Source: Alphaproteobacteria bacterium (GTDB lineage: Bacteria > Pseudomonadota > Alphaproteobacteria > Micavibrionales > Micavibrionaceae). From it: a stretch of 58,743 nucleotides of DNA. A program made the translations under genes and the position numbers. Each line of letters opens with the position of its first letter. Position 1 is the stretch's first letter. Below are positions 1 through 9,115 of this stretch, in pieces. The notes under the pieces were generated by a model. That model made no database searches. It was not told the origin of the DNA and worked only from the letters and a program-made list of their open reading frames with translations. Location: assembly GCA_021775915.1 (NCBI GenBank), contig JAJFGW010000025.1, positions 1 through 58,743 of the forward strand, written 5' to 3'.

Positions 1-397
1 CATCCAGCGACGCCGGATGTTCGGTCAACCGAAAACTAAGCGGCGTAATATCAATCTCTAATGTTGCGCGATGCCCGCCGCGCGGTAAAGACACAAGACC
101 AAGCACTGTAATGCTAATATCATGCTGCTCATTAAAGAAATGTCCCGCTTTGTTCAGCGCATCGGCAAAAGCGCCTTCCATACTATCTTCATCATAGCCT
201 TCGACAATAACGCGCCCGCCGCCTTGGCGTTTTTTATCGGCACTCTCCCGCCAGCCACGCAATTCCTCCAAAAGCGCCGCCACCTGCGCGGCATGTGTAT
301 CGGCAAAGCGCCTGTTTCCCTCATCATCTGAAGGATCATTACTGATTTTTTCCAGCTCCTCAATCAAAGGATCAATATCATCATGCTGCTCTGTCAT
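1..397 (-). CDS. Conserved hypothetical protein (C-terminus cut by window edge)
   Basis: Open frame from an ATG at 397 to the window edge; at least 132 residues with no stop. The start overlaps the stop of the upstream membrane-protein gene as ATGA (394-397), so the two are probably translationally coupled. The N-terminal half is acidic and looks helical (MTEQHDDIDPLIEELEKI at the start). The visible C-terminal part is rich in Val, Ile and Thr and reads like beta strands. No signal peptide or membrane segment is seen. I do not recognise the family. Coding is supported by the ATGA coupling and by a long frame that displaces shorter overlapping frames on both strands. Confidence 0.6.
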   Translation of the reverse strand, partial: MTEQHDDIDPLIEELEKISNDPSDDEGNRRFADTHAAQVAALLEELRGWRESADKKRQGGGRVIVEGYDEDSMEGAFADALNKAGHFFNEQHDISITVLGLVSLPRGGHRATLEIDITPLSFRLTEHPASLD

Positions 398-1032
398 TGA
401 TCCCTCTTTTCTGTCCGAAACAAATGATGCTCCAGCACATGCATGCCGGCGTCGGCAAAACTCTTCAGCGCCATAAAAATAAAAAGCCCGCCTCCGAACA
501 AACCGCCGAAAATAATCGTGATATGCATCGGAATAATGCGCAGATAAGGATAGCCCATAAGCTCCCCAATATTAGGCTTTTTGTCGCGGAAATCCTTACG
601 CAAATTATGCAGCAGAGAAAAGCCGTGAGAAACAGCAAACCCTGTGACGCACAGCAAAAAAATCTGTATCTGCGCCGGTTCCACCTCATCAAGCGCTAAC
701 TCATCCCACAAAAATACGGCATAAACTAAATGGAAAAACCCGTAATGAAATGCAAAAAAACCCGCGATCTGAAACTTAACTGCCGTCGTTTCAGGCACCG
801 GTTTACCGTTCATCAAAAAGTCTTTAGTAGAAAACGCCTTCAGGCTTAAGATACGCAGGACAGCAATAATGCCAATAATAGCGCTCTGCGCCCAGTAAAC
901 CCACATAATCTCACCGAGGTCCCAGCCCTGTTTTAAGGCCATAAACATGGCAAAAACATTGCCAAAAAGCAGTCCCCACAGGGACAAATCCTTAAAAACG
1001 CGCGGTTGCAATAACTCTGAAACGAGACTCAT
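394..1032 (-). CDS. DUF6498-like integral membrane protein
   Basis: 212 residues with about five hydrophobic segments: near residues 18-33, 42-62, 85-112, 120-138 and 165-190. The stretch WVYWAQSAIIGIIAVLRIL resembles the tryptophan/tyrosine-rich core of the DUF6498 membrane family. That assignment is from memory and is tentative. No catalytic motif is recognisable, so I assign no activity. Its stop overlaps the start of the next gene by ATGA, which suggests a two-gene operon reading off the left edge of the window. Confidence 0.6.
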   Translation of the reverse strand: MSLVSELLQPRVFKDLSLWGLLFGNVFAMFMALKQGWDLGEIMWVYWAQSAIIGIIAVLRILSLKAFSTKDFLMNGKPVPETTAVKFQIAGFFAFHYGFFHLVYAVFLWDELALDEVEPAQIQIFLLCVTGFAVSHGFSLLHNLRKDFRDKKPNIGELMGYPYLRIIPMHITIIFGGLFGGGLFIFMALKSFADAGMHVLEHHLFRTEKRDQ

Positions 1033-1093
1033 TTCTAGAGAATACAGGAAAAAGCCCCCCTCTGGAACACACAGCTATTCCTCTATATTAATT

Positions 1094-1122
1094 TTGCATA
1101 TTTCTGAAAAATACTATATAGT
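1094..1122 (+). promoter_or_regulatory. Sigma70-type promoter for the GcrA-like gene
   Basis: TTGCAT (1094-1099), a 17-bp spacer, and TATAGT (1117-1122). Transcription would start near 1129, giving a short leader of about 27 bases before the ATG at 1156. The leader contains GGGAGGA as ribosome binding site. Inferred from consensus match and position only. Confidence 0.5.
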
Positions 1123-1155
1123 CCCCCCATAGATTGAAAATTTGGGAGGAAAGCT

Positions 1156-1359
1156 ATGAGTATGATTACAATGGAAGAATTAAAAAGCAGCATGTGCAAA
1201 TGGCCAATCGGCGATCCGCGCAAAAAGAAAACATTCCTTTTTTGCGGTGCCGGACGCGAAGAAGGCGGCTCCTACTGCGAAGAACACAGCGCCATGTCCC
1301 GCCGCGGCTTCAATGCTGCACCCACCACGCAGGAAGACACGACCAAAAAAGCGGCTTAA
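1156..1359 (+). CDS. Short GcrA-like zinc-binding protein
   Basis: 67 residues. The pattern CKWPIGDP (Cys14), FLFCG (Cys30) and YCEEH (Cys41, His44) matches the C-terminal region of GcrA, the alphaproteobacterial cell-cycle regulator that acts with sigma70 at promoters carrying methylated GANTC sites. Only this cysteine/histidine module is present. The N-terminal helix-turn-helix that binds DNA in full-length GcrA (about 170 residues) is absent. The start is chosen because GGGAGGA lies just upstream. It has its own promoter and stands alone. It could be a partner-binding fragment, a modulator of a full-length GcrA elsewhere, or a free-standing zinc protein. The family match is confident; the function is not. 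Confidence 0.75.
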   Translation: MSMITMEELKSSMCKWPIGDPRKKKTFLFCGAGREEGGSYCEEHSAMSRRGFNAAPTTQEDTTKKAA

Positions 1360-1378
1360 CAACCTGTAACGCTCTTAT

Positions 1379-1777
1379 CTATAATGTAGGATTATCCGCC
1401 GCCGTAGCGCTGATAATAGCCGATGTGCAATAAGAGAGCGGTGTTGCTACTATATTACCAAGAGCGATACTACCGGTTGCCATTCTTGTAAACTCACCGG
1501 CAAGAGTCCCCAGCACAAAACCGACGCCAAAAGCAGCGGCCATCCGAGGTTTATCGTTTTTGAAGCCGTAATAATTAAAAAATCCTCTAAACAAACCGTC
1601 ATCAAGAGATATCTTTTCATGCACATTCAAAATAGTGCCGGCCGTTGCCCCAACAAATGCATTGATAGATGCCGGTTCTACGTCATTATAACCAACACCG
1701 GCACCAATCACGGCTGTGACCCCCAAATAAAGTTTATCCACTGAGTGAACCGCCTTGTTAAAAAAGTTCCGCAGCAT
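1379..1777 (-). CDS. Small hypothetical membrane protein
   Basis: 132 residues, rich in Gly and Ala, with hydrophobic stretches near 18-30, 40-52, 82-95 and 103-120 separated by short polar turns. This resembles a small helical-hairpin membrane protein. I recognise no family. It is convergent with the GcrA-like gene, with 19 bases between stops. There is no clear ribosome binding site before the ATG at 1777, so the start is uncertain. Confidence 0.55.
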   Translation of the reverse strand: MLRNFFNKAVHSVDKLYLGVTAVIGAGVGYNDVEPASINAFVGATAGTILNVHEKISLDDGLFRGFFNYYGFKNDKPRMAAAFGVGFVLGTLAGEFTRMATGSIALGNIVATPLSYCTSAIISATAADNPTL

Positions 1778-1927
1778 TTTTTCGACCCCTTATTAAATTC
1801 TTTCAAGAGCCCTCTTTATAGAACAATATTGCTTATATCAATAAAAGAACCCACTTTTTTACTCTGGCGCTTCAGGCCATGCTTCCTGTAATGTGCTTTT
1901 CACAATACAAACAAGGAAAATACATAA

Positions 1928-3787
1928 ATGGCCGCATCGCTTGTGCTTAGTGTTCAGGATGCCAGCATCCGTTATCATGACAAGGTGATCTTTGAAGAGC
2001 TCACCTTTAACATCCATGAGGGCAATAAAATTGCGCTGGTGGGGCGTAACGGCGCGGGCAAAACCACGCTCATGCATATTATTACCGGCACGCGCGAACT
2101 GGATGAGGGCGAGCGCTGGCAGGAATATGGGACGACCATTGGCTATCTACAGCAGGACATCGTCCCGAAAAAAGGCCAAAAAGTCTTTGATTATATTTTC
2201 GAAGAAATCAAAGACGAAGACAAAGCAACCCAGGAATATAAAGTTGAAACGATAGCGGCGGCGCTGCAGCTTGACCTCACGACACAGATGACCATGCTTT
2301 CGGGCGGACAGTTGCGCCGGGCGGCGCTCGCGCGGGTTTTGGTGGAGGAGCCCTCCATTTTGCTACTTGATGAGCCAACCAATCATCTTGATCTGGAAGC
2401 GATTGAATGGCTGGAGGATTACTTAAAAAGTTGGCGCGGGACATTAATGTGCGTGTCCCATGACCGTACTTTTTTGAACAATGTCACCAACAAAGTCTTC
2501 TGGCTGGATCGCGGCACGATCCGCGTTTGCCCTAAAGGATTCTCTTATTTTGAAGAATGGTCTTCAGCGCTTTTGGAACAGGAGGCGCGCGAACTGCAAA
2601 ACCGCAAACAAAGCGTGGCGCTGGAAGAAAGATGGGCGAACCGAGGTGTCAAAGCACGGGTCAAACGCAACGTGCGCAGGCTGGCCTTGGTGAAGGAAGC
2701 GCGGGACAAACTGAAATCAGACCAAAGCGCCTATAACCGCATCGTTTCAAAAATCGAGTTGCAACCGGCAAAAGATATTGAAGCCGCCTCCCGCATTGTC
2801 GCCGAATTTTACAACGTGGTTAAAAGCTTTGCTACCGAAGAAGGCCGCACGATAAAAATCCTCGAAAAATTTAACATGCGCATCAAACGCGGTGAGCGTA
2901 TCGGCATTCTGGGTAAAAACGGTTCCGGAAAAACTACCTTTTTAAAAATGTTGATGAAAGAAATAGAGCCGGACATGGGGCGGGTTAAGCTCGCTAAAAC
3001 AATAGAGCTTTCCTATTTCGATCAAAAACGTAGCGACCTCAATCCGGACGACACAATGTGGAAAACACTCTGTCCCGGCGGCGGCGATTATGTTGACGTC
3101 ATGGGCAAGTCGCGCCATGTTTGCGGCTACTTAAAAAACTTCCTGTTCGACCCGCAGCGCGCTCGTGATAAAGTTTCCACCTTATCCGGCGGTGAGAAAA
3201 ATCGCCTGATGCTGGCCAAGGTGCTGGCCAATCCCGGCAACCTTCTCATTCTCGATGAACCGACCAATGATCTGGATATGGATACACTTGATATGCTGGA
3301 AGAAATTCTGGTGAACTATACCGGCACGCTTTTTGTCGTCAGTCATGACCGCGATTTTTTAGACCAGACCGTGACCAAAATAGTCGCCTTTGAAGGGGAC
3401 GGAAATGTGGAAGGTTACATTGGCGGCTATAGCGATTATCTCGAGGCCTCCGGCAAGCACGACCGTTCGTACAAACCCGCGACACAGGAACGCCCGGAAA
3501 AAGCACCGGCAAAACAAAGCACGCTGCCGCCGCCCAAAACAAAACCAAAAAAACTAACTTATAAGCTCGAACATGAACTGGAAAAACTCCCCGCGAAAAT
3601 GGAAAAGCTTGAAACAGAAATCACCGCGCTCAATACACAACTTGCCGACCCCGATTTTTACCAGCGCGACAAAGACGGCTTCCACGAAACGACAAAAAAC
3701 TTACAAACCGCCAAAGACTCCCTTGCCCGTAAAGAGCGCAGATGGTTGGAGCTGGAAGACATGAAAACAGAAGTGGCGCAGACTTAA
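1928..3787 (+). CDS. uup: ABC-F ATPase, Uup-like
   Basis: 619 residues, the usual length of Uup. Two soluble ATP-binding cassettes and no membrane segments. The first has Walker A GRNGAGKT (39-46), signature LSGGQ (124-128) and Walker B with DEPTNHLD (148-155). The second has GKNGSGKT, LSGGE and DEPTNDLD. The linker between them carries RGVKARVKRNVRR, a Uup-type motif. The last ~70 residues form a lysine/glutamate-rich coiled coil after a Pro-rich hinge, the position of the Uup C-terminal DNA/RNA-binding domain. ABC-F proteins act on ribosomes; Uup is also linked to precise transposon excision and branched DNA. The ATG follows AAGGAAAATACATAA. It appears monocistronic. Confidence 0.92.
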   Translation: MAASLVLSVQDASIRYHDKVIFEELTFNIHEGNKIALVGRNGAGKTTLMHIITGTRELDEGERWQEYGTTIGYLQQDIVPKKGQKVFDYIFEEIKDEDKATQEYKVETIAAALQLDLTTQMTMLSGGQLRRAALARVLVEEPSILLLDEPTNHLDLEAIEWLEDYLKSWRGTLMCVSHDRTFLNNVTNKVFWLDRGTIRVCPKGFSYFEEWSSALLEQEARELQNRKQSVALEERWANRGVKARVKRNVRRLALVKEARDKLKSDQSAYNRIVSKIELQPAKDIEAASRIVAEFYNVVKSFATEEGRTIKILEKFNMRIKRGERIGILGKNGSGKTTFLKMLMKEIEPDMGRVKLAKTIELSYFDQKRSDLNPDDTMWKTLCPGGGDYVDVMGKSRHVCGYLKNFLFDPQRARDKVSTLSGGEKNRLMLAKVLANPGNLLILDEPTNDLDMDTLDMLEEILVNYTGTLFVVSHDRDFLDQTVTKIVAFEGDGNVEGYIGGYSDYLEASGKHDRSYKPATQERPEKAPAKQSTLPPPKTKPKKLTYKLEHELEKLPAKMEKLETEITALNTQLADPDFYQRDKDGFHETTKNLQTAKDSLARKERRWLELEDMKTEVAQT

Positions 3788-3875
3788 AAAACGCAGAAAC
3801 AACTTGTGTATATTATGGCATTGCGTTATGTAACCAATAGTCGCTCATAACACTAAACGTAAGGAAGAGCACACG

Positions 3876-4319
3876 ATGGATAAAAAAACAAACAAAGTCC
3901 TTGGTATAGGGGCACTTGCAGCTATAGCTGGTTGGGCTTTTTATTCAGCCGCCACCGCCGATCCTAAAGAGTTTTTTGGAGGATGGGCCAAGGCCCCTAC
4001 AGAAAATAAACAAGAAATTAGTGTTACGGGTACTAAAGAAAACCATACACCCATGCTGGCAAACCTGTTCTCAACATTGGCCTCTAAAATTTTATCGGAG
4101 GCACCCAAAAGTGAGCTTAGCAAATATCGTCTGAGACAATTTAACAACTGCCTCGAGAAACAATCTGGCAAATGTAGCATGAAAATTGGCCTAGGCTATG
4201 AGCACGTAGCGGGACCACTTTGGAAACCACACCCTTTTGAAAAGGAAGAGCATACGGCAAAACTATATTATCATGTAGAAAACCCCAATGGATCGAGCAG
4301 ATTTCTAAAAATCTACTAA
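3876..4319 (+). CDS. Hypothetical membrane-anchored protein
   Basis: 147 residues starting at an ATG preceded by AAGGAAGAG. Lysine-rich N-terminus, one hydrophobic segment (about 9-27), then a polar domain presumably in the periplasm. Two cysteines (in NNCLEKQSGKC) could form a disulfide. No recognisable family. Its base composition is more AT-rich than uup upstream or the peptidase downstream, which may mean recent acquisition. Confidence 0.6.
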   Translation: MDKKTNKVLGIGALAAIAGWAFYSAATADPKEFFGGWAKAPTENKQEISVTGTKENHTPMLANLFSTLASKILSEAPKSELSKYRLRQFNNCLEKQSGKCSMKIGLGYEHVAGPLWKPHPFEKEEHTAKLYYHVENPNGSSRFLKIY

Positions 4320-4397
4320 TAGATAATCTGACATAAAATAGAGTAATTTTTACGATTCTATTGTCGAAATCAGCGAAGACTGCTATCACAAATTATC

Positions 4398-5393
4398 ATG
4401 AAATTCTTTTTTATTTTTACAGTATTGTTATTTCTAGCCGTGCCCTCCCGCGCGCAAACCCCGTCTTTTCAAATGCCGCTTGATTGCAAACCCGGCGAAA
4501 ATTGCTGGGTTGTGAACCATGTTGATGTCGACCCGTCAGAGACCGCGCAAGATTTTCGCTGTGGCTCCTTAACTTATAACGACCATCACGGCACTGATTT
4601 TGGTATTACCGATCAGGTCACAATGGAAACGGGCATTGATGTTCTGGCCGCCGCAGACGGAAAAGTCCTGCGCGCCCGCGATAAAATAGAAGACAAAATC
4701 GTCAGTGCCGAGGAACGCGTAAAAATGCTCGCTGAGAATCGCGGCTGCGGCAATGGTGTATTCATTGATCACGGCGCGGGGTGGCAAACAATTTACTGCC
4801 ACATGAAAAAAGGCAGTGTTACCGCGAAACCAAACCAGAAAATTAAGGCCGGGCAAAAAATAGGGGAAATAGGACTGTCCGGCATTGCCGAATTTCCCCA
4901 TGTCCATTTCGGTGTTTTCTTTGAAGGAAACACAATTGACCCCTTTACCGGCGCAGGCGATCAAAAAGGCTGCGGCTTTATAAAAGCGCCGCTATGGAAT
5001 ACCGCGCTTAATCTTGAATATGAGCCCGTCTCCATTTATGCCGCAGGCTTCAAGGCGGGCGTACCGGACTTTGACGCCGTTAAGATTGATACGACCAGCC
5101 CCTCAACAATAGCAGCAAACAGCATCGCCTTAACCTTCTGGGGTGCCCTTTACGGCGTTGCCAAAGGTGATCAAATCCATATTGAAATTCGTGACCCCGC
5201 AGGCCGAACTTTCGCGCAGCGTGACATTACTCAGGAAAAAGACCGCGCGCGGCAATTTTATTTCATTGGCCGCAAAGTTCATGATAAAGGCCTCGAAAAA
5301 GGCACATACACCGGACACGTACAAATAACGCGTAGCCACCCTAACAGCGCAGCTATAGAAAGGCAGAAAAGCCGTACGCTTGTTGTTGAGTAA
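4398..5393 (+). CDS. Secreted M23 (LytM-type) metallopeptidase
   Basis: 331 residues with a signal peptide (1-19, cut near SRA-QT). The M23 zinc site is complete: His64 and Asp67 in HHGTDFG, His135 in YCHM, and H168-V-H170 before FG. M23 enzymes cut peptide cross-links in peptidoglycan, so it probably acts in the periplasm on the cell wall. An insert at about 95-117 between the first zinc motif and the core is rich in Lys, Glu and Arg. The last ~130 residues form an extra beta-rich domain. Several cysteines (30, 36, 55, 117, 134) suit an oxidising compartment. It converges with the Smr gene; the two stop codons abut at 5393/5394. Confidence 0.9.
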   Translation: MKFFFIFTVLLFLAVPSRAQTPSFQMPLDCKPGENCWVVNHVDVDPSETAQDFRCGSLTYNDHHGTDFGITDQVTMETGIDVLAAADGKVLRARDKIEDKIVSAEERVKMLAENRGCGNGVFIDHGAGWQTIYCHMKKGSVTAKPNQKIKAGQKIGEIGLSGIAEFPHVHFGVFFEGNTIDPFTGAGDQKGCGFIKAPLWNTALNLEYEPVSIYAAGFKAGVPDFDAVKIDTTSPSTIAANSIALTFWGALYGVAKGDQIHIEIRDPAGRTFAQRDITQEKDRARQFYFIGRKVHDKGLEKGTYTGHVQITRSHPNSAAIERQKSRTLVVE

Positions 5394-5960
5394 TCACCGT
5401 TTACGCCGCAGTAATATATATAAAGCGCCATCGCCGCCATGCTGGGGCCGGGCCTTATGAAACTGCAACACAATCTCACGCAACGGTGTTTCGGCAAGCC
5501 AGTCAGGAACGCGCCTTTTTAATACGCCCGGCCTTTCCTGCATCCAGTCTTTATCATCTTTTGCACCGCGACTGCCCTTACCGGTAATCACCAGCACATG
5601 ACGCCTGCCTTGTTCATAAGAGTTTACAATAAATCTCTCCAGCGCCATACGCGCCTCGTCCTGCGTCATAAAATGCAAGTCAAGCCGCGCTTCAATTGGC
5701 ATTTTGCCTTGCCTTATACGCTGCGCTGTACGTCCATCCACCTCATACCCGGAAGCCGCCCGCGATTCCGAAGATTTTACCGCAGACACATCTCTCGAGA
5801 CCTGTTGTGCCGCCCCTGTTTTTTTCTTTTTAGTAGAGGCTCGCTGCTCCGGCGCCGGAGGGGCCTCCTGATCATGAAACGGCTCAATATCACGCGTTAC
5901 ATGCGCCCAAAGCGCACCATCTTCATCATCGCCATTTTCCTTGTCTCCGGACGAACTCAT
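5394..5960 (-). CDS. Smr domain protein
   Basis: 188 residues. The first ~85 are charged and low-complexity. The Smr (small MutS-related) domain follows, with LDLHFMTQDEA at its start, then HVLVITGKGSRG in place of the usual TGRG loop, and a VLQFHKARPQHGGDGALYILLRR end. Smr domains are nucleases or nucleic-acid-binding modules. Stand-alone alphaproteobacterial Smr proteins usually lie beside mltA; here mltA is 43 kb away, so the usual pair has been separated. The start is an ATG at 5960. Confidence 0.88.
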   Translation of the reverse strand: MSSSGDKENGDDEDGALWAHVTRDIEPFHDQEAPPAPEQRASTKKKKTGAAQQVSRDVSAVKSSESRAASGYEVDGRTAQRIRQGKMPIEARLDLHFMTQDEARMALERFIVNSYEQGRRHVLVITGKGSRGAKDDKDWMQERPGVLKRRVPDWLAETPLREIVLQFHKARPQHGGDGALYILLRRKR

Positions 5961-6063
5961 TAAACCCGCTTCACTTTTTTAAAGATTATTTTGCGCTTAC
6001 CTATACTATCATGGTTATAATTATAAGAGACACAAGCAAAACACATAGAGGTGGATCTTAACT

Positions 6064-6834
6064 TTGTTAAAACGACTTTCTTATAAATATCTTCTTTCAG
6101 GGGCGGTCATTATACTACTTACCCTCATCGCCTTACGGCCTTCCACCGGAGAAGCGCAGGATAAGAGCAAATATTCAGAATCAGAAAATGTGGGCTTTGC
6201 TTTCTATAATTTTTCCAAATCCAAACCAGAATTCAAAGACTGGATTACCGATATGGACAACTACAAAAAAGCGCGTCCGGTTGAAAAAATGGAGATGATG
6301 CATCAGGAAATATACCGACTGGAAAACGGGTTTTTTAACTACCACCCCGATGAAAATTTAATCTCACTAAACATGGAGGCCCTCGTAAAATCATCAAATT
6401 ATTTTGCAGAAAGTCAAAAAAAGGGGGCGTTGACGGACGTTAACATTACGCTAGCCGATTTGCCGGAAAACTATTTCCCGTTTTATATCGGAGGTGTCTG
6501 GATTGCCGTGGTCATCAAAGATTTTGAAGACTTAACAAACTTCACCTTCACCGGAGATGAATATCAGGAATTCGCAGAAAAACTCAACTTTAACCGCCAT
6601 GCTTATGCGCTTTCGCAAAAGGTAGGGGTTGATTTCAAGTTGCGGCCCCTATCCGTAGATACATCAGCCCCCATCGAACTGGACGGCATTGAAATGTGGC
6701 TGATGCTGGTAGAAATCGGGGAAATGGTCATGTGGCGCAAACACCGCAACGAAAGACAAATATTGCTCACGCACAAAGCCCCCTGGTTTATCACTGAAGG
6801 CCACAAGGACCTGTTGAGGCTTTACCGCAATTAA
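6064..6834 (+). CDS. Hypothetical secreted or membrane-anchored protein (TTG start)
   Basis: 256 residues. The start is TTG at 6064, chosen because GAGGTGGAT lies just upstream and the frame opens directly into a Lys/Arg-rich signal anchor (hydrophobic about 10-27, then Ala before QDK). The mature part is acidic, rich in Asn, Phe and Glu, and probably globular in the periplasm. I recognise no domain. The next gene starts 17 bases after its stop with its own ribosome site, so they are probably co-transcribed. Confidence 0.6.
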   Translation: MLKRLSYKYLLSGAVIILLTLIALRPSTGEAQDKSKYSESENVGFAFYNFSKSKPEFKDWITDMDNYKKARPVEKMEMMHQEIYRLENGFFNYHPDENLISLNMEALVKSSNYFAESQKKGALTDVNITLADLPENYFPFYIGGVWIAVVIKDFEDLTNFTFTGDEYQEFAEKLNFNRHAYALSQKVGVDFKLRPLSVDTSAPIELDGIEMWLMLVEIGEMVMWRKHRNERQILLTHKAPWFITEGHKDLLRLYRN

Positions 6835-6851
6835 AGCTCAAGGAAAAACAA

Positions 6852-7415
6852 ATGTATTCACGGCTTGATCCCATATTTAAAACACAGTTCCGCCACACCG
6901 AAACGCTGGATACGCGGCAGGGCATAAGACGGCAAGATCAGGTTAAAGATAAAAAGAAGAAGTCCGGCAACGATGAAAGCGACAGTGATGACATCGATAT
7001 GTGGGAAGACAGCACCAGCGTTTCGATCAAAGCGATAAAGGCCTTTTTAGAGCAGCTTGCCGGAGAAACAAAAAAAAGCGCCGGAAAACCGGAGCCTGGC
7101 GAAAATATTAAGATTTCTCAAAAAGAAAAATCGATAAGCACCGCAACACCAGCAACCGGCAAACAAAGTGCCGCCCGCGCCGCGCAAGCATACCAAAAGA
7201 TGCACCGCGCCACCCATACGGAGGAACAACAAGAAATTCCGCAATCCTCGATACCCTCCATCGCACTGCGCCCGGAGGAAATTCGTGTCATTCATAAATT
7301 AATTGAAGATCTCGGCACACTTGCCGCACAAAATAAAGACCATCTCACCATCCGCAAAAGCGAAAATTTCCTGCAAAGTCTTGTCGATGCTGTTGAAGCA
7401 CTAAAGGCGCGCTAG
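6852..7415 (+). CDS. Hypothetical hydrophilic protein
   Basis: 187 residues, very polar, no signal peptide or membrane helix. The N-terminal two thirds are disordered-looking (Lys-, Asp-, Ser- and Pro-rich). The last ~55 residues (from about 137) look like two or three compact helices. An AAGGAAAAAC ribosome site precedes the ATG. It lies 17 bases behind the preceding secreted-protein gene and converges with the pilin-VWA gene, whose stop begins two bases later. I do not recognise it. Confidence 0.55.
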   Translation: MYSRLDPIFKTQFRHTETLDTRQGIRRQDQVKDKKKKSGNDESDSDDIDMWEDSTSVSIKAIKAFLEQLAGETKKSAGKPEPGENIKISQKEKSISTATPATGKQSAARAAQAYQKMHRATHTEEQQEIPQSSIPSIALRPEEIRVIHKLIEDLGTLAAQNKDHLTIRKSENFLQSLVDAVEALKAR

Positions 7416-7416
7416 G

Positions 7417-8970
7417 CTAGTTAGTTTGCCCCCAGCTACCCGAACTACCACAACCTCTTTCATCAACTGGCGGCGTCGGCGGTGTAAAGTTACAGGCCCC
7501 GGCAGAATTGAAAAGAGCATCCAGCAAGTCATCAGGATTATCTGTGCGGTAATAAGTGCCACCAGTCCGTTGCGATATTTCCCTCAAATCGTCATTACCG
7601 ACAATATCAATAACATCGACCTGAATATCTCCATAATCATCCGGATTGTTCTGCATGAACTTGGCGATGTCAATCGGATCGGTGCCATTCGTATTCTTTC
7701 CATCAGAAATAATCGTAATTCTGTTTGGACGGTCAGGCTCACCCTTTCCCAACCCATCAGCAAGCGCCAACAGATGGATGCCTAAAGGCGTGGAGTTTCT
7801 TGGGCAATAAGATTGTAACTGCGTTTCAAGAGTTGTATTTAACGTATCATCATCCGGTGCTTCATAACCGGCCACAGTGGGATCATCAAAAATAATCTTT
7901 TCCAAGCCGTCTGGTGTGTCTCCTATATTTCTCTTTACGTTATTCACATTACTGTATCCGACAAACCCTGTTAGCGATGTCTGTCCAGGCACACTCTCCC
8001 GGCTATTATTATAAATTCGTGCCGGCATGACCCGACGCATGGCCCAGCGCGCAACATCTATGCGTGAACATCCAGGCAAAGAATCCGGGCAAGCACCAGA
8101 GCTAGCCATACTACCGCTTGAATCAATCAAAAAGGCCGTATCCTTCGGCGTTACAGCACCGGGAACATCCGCGCAATTCACCACCGTCTCGCTCGGCGTA
8201 TACGCCATACTATGCACAAAGAGATTAGCGTCATTTTCTGATTTACCGACTCTGTTCAAGAATGTGGCATTGGTTCCAAAGTCACAATTTTCACCAGAAG
8301 CCAGCGTTGGATCACAGGCTTGTGGATTTTGACCATCAACAGTAAAGGCCCCGTTTCTGTCCCGCCCCATGCTGTAAACAATCTTTACAATATTGCCCCG
8401 CGTTGATGTCGCATTATTCCCAGCAGCATCAACAATAGCAATAGCCCCATTGTCCTGCCCCACCGGCGCGCCACCTGCCGCTGCCGTTGCGGTATATTCT
8501 TCCGTCACCGCATAAACAAGACGGTGACCGTAACTATCATAGCTATATTTATCCGCGATACCCAGCGTCCGCACCGGCACAGCGCCCGTCCGTACAATCC
8601 TGGCATCCCGACCCACCGCAGAAGCAAGCCCCGCACAATTAGCAGCCTCCACGCCATAGCCGCCCGTATCTATTGCCGCAGTAAGAGACGCCGGGCACGG
8701 ATAACGACCGTTGCGCGCCAAATATTGTTGCATCGCACCTTGCACATAATCCAGCTTTTCATCTGTTTCCGCAGCGGCACTATATGAGTTCCATACATCA
8801 TAAAGTTTACTGCCTGCCGTCAAAAAAGACCCCATAATCACAATTATCAAAGAAATAGCGACAAGAGACATGCCTTTTTCACACGCCAGCCTTTCACATA
8901 TTGTCTCGTTTCCCATTGATTTTACTTCCTTTTTCATCTTTTTATCCTGCTTTGCCGCGTAATTACTCAC
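7417..8970 (-). CDS. Pilin-like protein with C-terminal von Willebrand A domain
   Basis: Up to 517 residues from a GTG at 8970. ATG starts at 8937 (after CAGGATAAAAAG) or 8916 (after GGAAG) fit ribosome sites better. The N-terminus has a prepilin-like leader: CEKG, then MSLVAISL and a hydrophobic helix (residues 34-52). Position +5 is Ala, not the usual Glu. Residues ~82-255 are a module shared with the two pilins across the divergent promoter (GRYPC, GAVPVRTL, YAVT, ENC). The C-terminal half is a VWA domain with an intact metal-ion site: DSSGS (283-287), a Thr in NSTPLGIHL, and Asp in ITIISDGKNTNG. VWA domains bind proteins through the metal. Minor pilins lacking Glu5 sit at fibre tips in GspK-type systems, so a tip adhesin is a reasonable inference. 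I see no pilus assembly ATPase or peptidase gene nearby. Confidence 0.85.
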   Translation of the reverse strand: MSNYAAKQDKKMKKEVKSMGNETICERLACEKGMSLVAISLIIVIMGSFLTAGSKLYDVWNSYSAAAETDEKLDYVQGAMQQYLARNGRYPCPASLTAAIDTGGYGVEAANCAGLASAVGRDARIVRTGAVPVRTLGIADKYSYDSYGHRLVYAVTEEYTATAAAGGAPVGQDNGAIAIVDAAGNNATSTRGNIVKIVYSMGRDRNGAFTVDGQNPQACDPTLASGENCDFGTNATFLNRVGKSENDANLFVHSMAYTPSETVVNCADVPGAVTPKDTAFLIDSSGSMASSGACPDSLPGCSRIDVARWAMRRVMPARIYNNSRESVPGQTSLTGFVGYSNVNNVKRNIGDTPDGLEKIIFDDPTVAGYEAPDDDTLNTTLETQLQSYCPRNSTPLGIHLLALADGLGKGEPDRPNRITIISDGKNTNGTDPIDIAKFMQNNPDDYGDIQVDVIDIVGNDDLREISQRTGGTYYRTDNPDDLLDALFNSAGACNFTPPTPPVDERGCGSSGSWGQTN

Positions 8971-9115
8971 CGTACTTCTATTTTCCCATATTAATTATTA
9001 AATAATATTAAACAAAATTAAATAAAATTGTATCTATGATTAAGGTTATAGTAACGAATTAATAGGGTTTTAACCTGATTTTTGCTGAATTTCTAATTTA
9101 AAGGAAAGAATAGAA

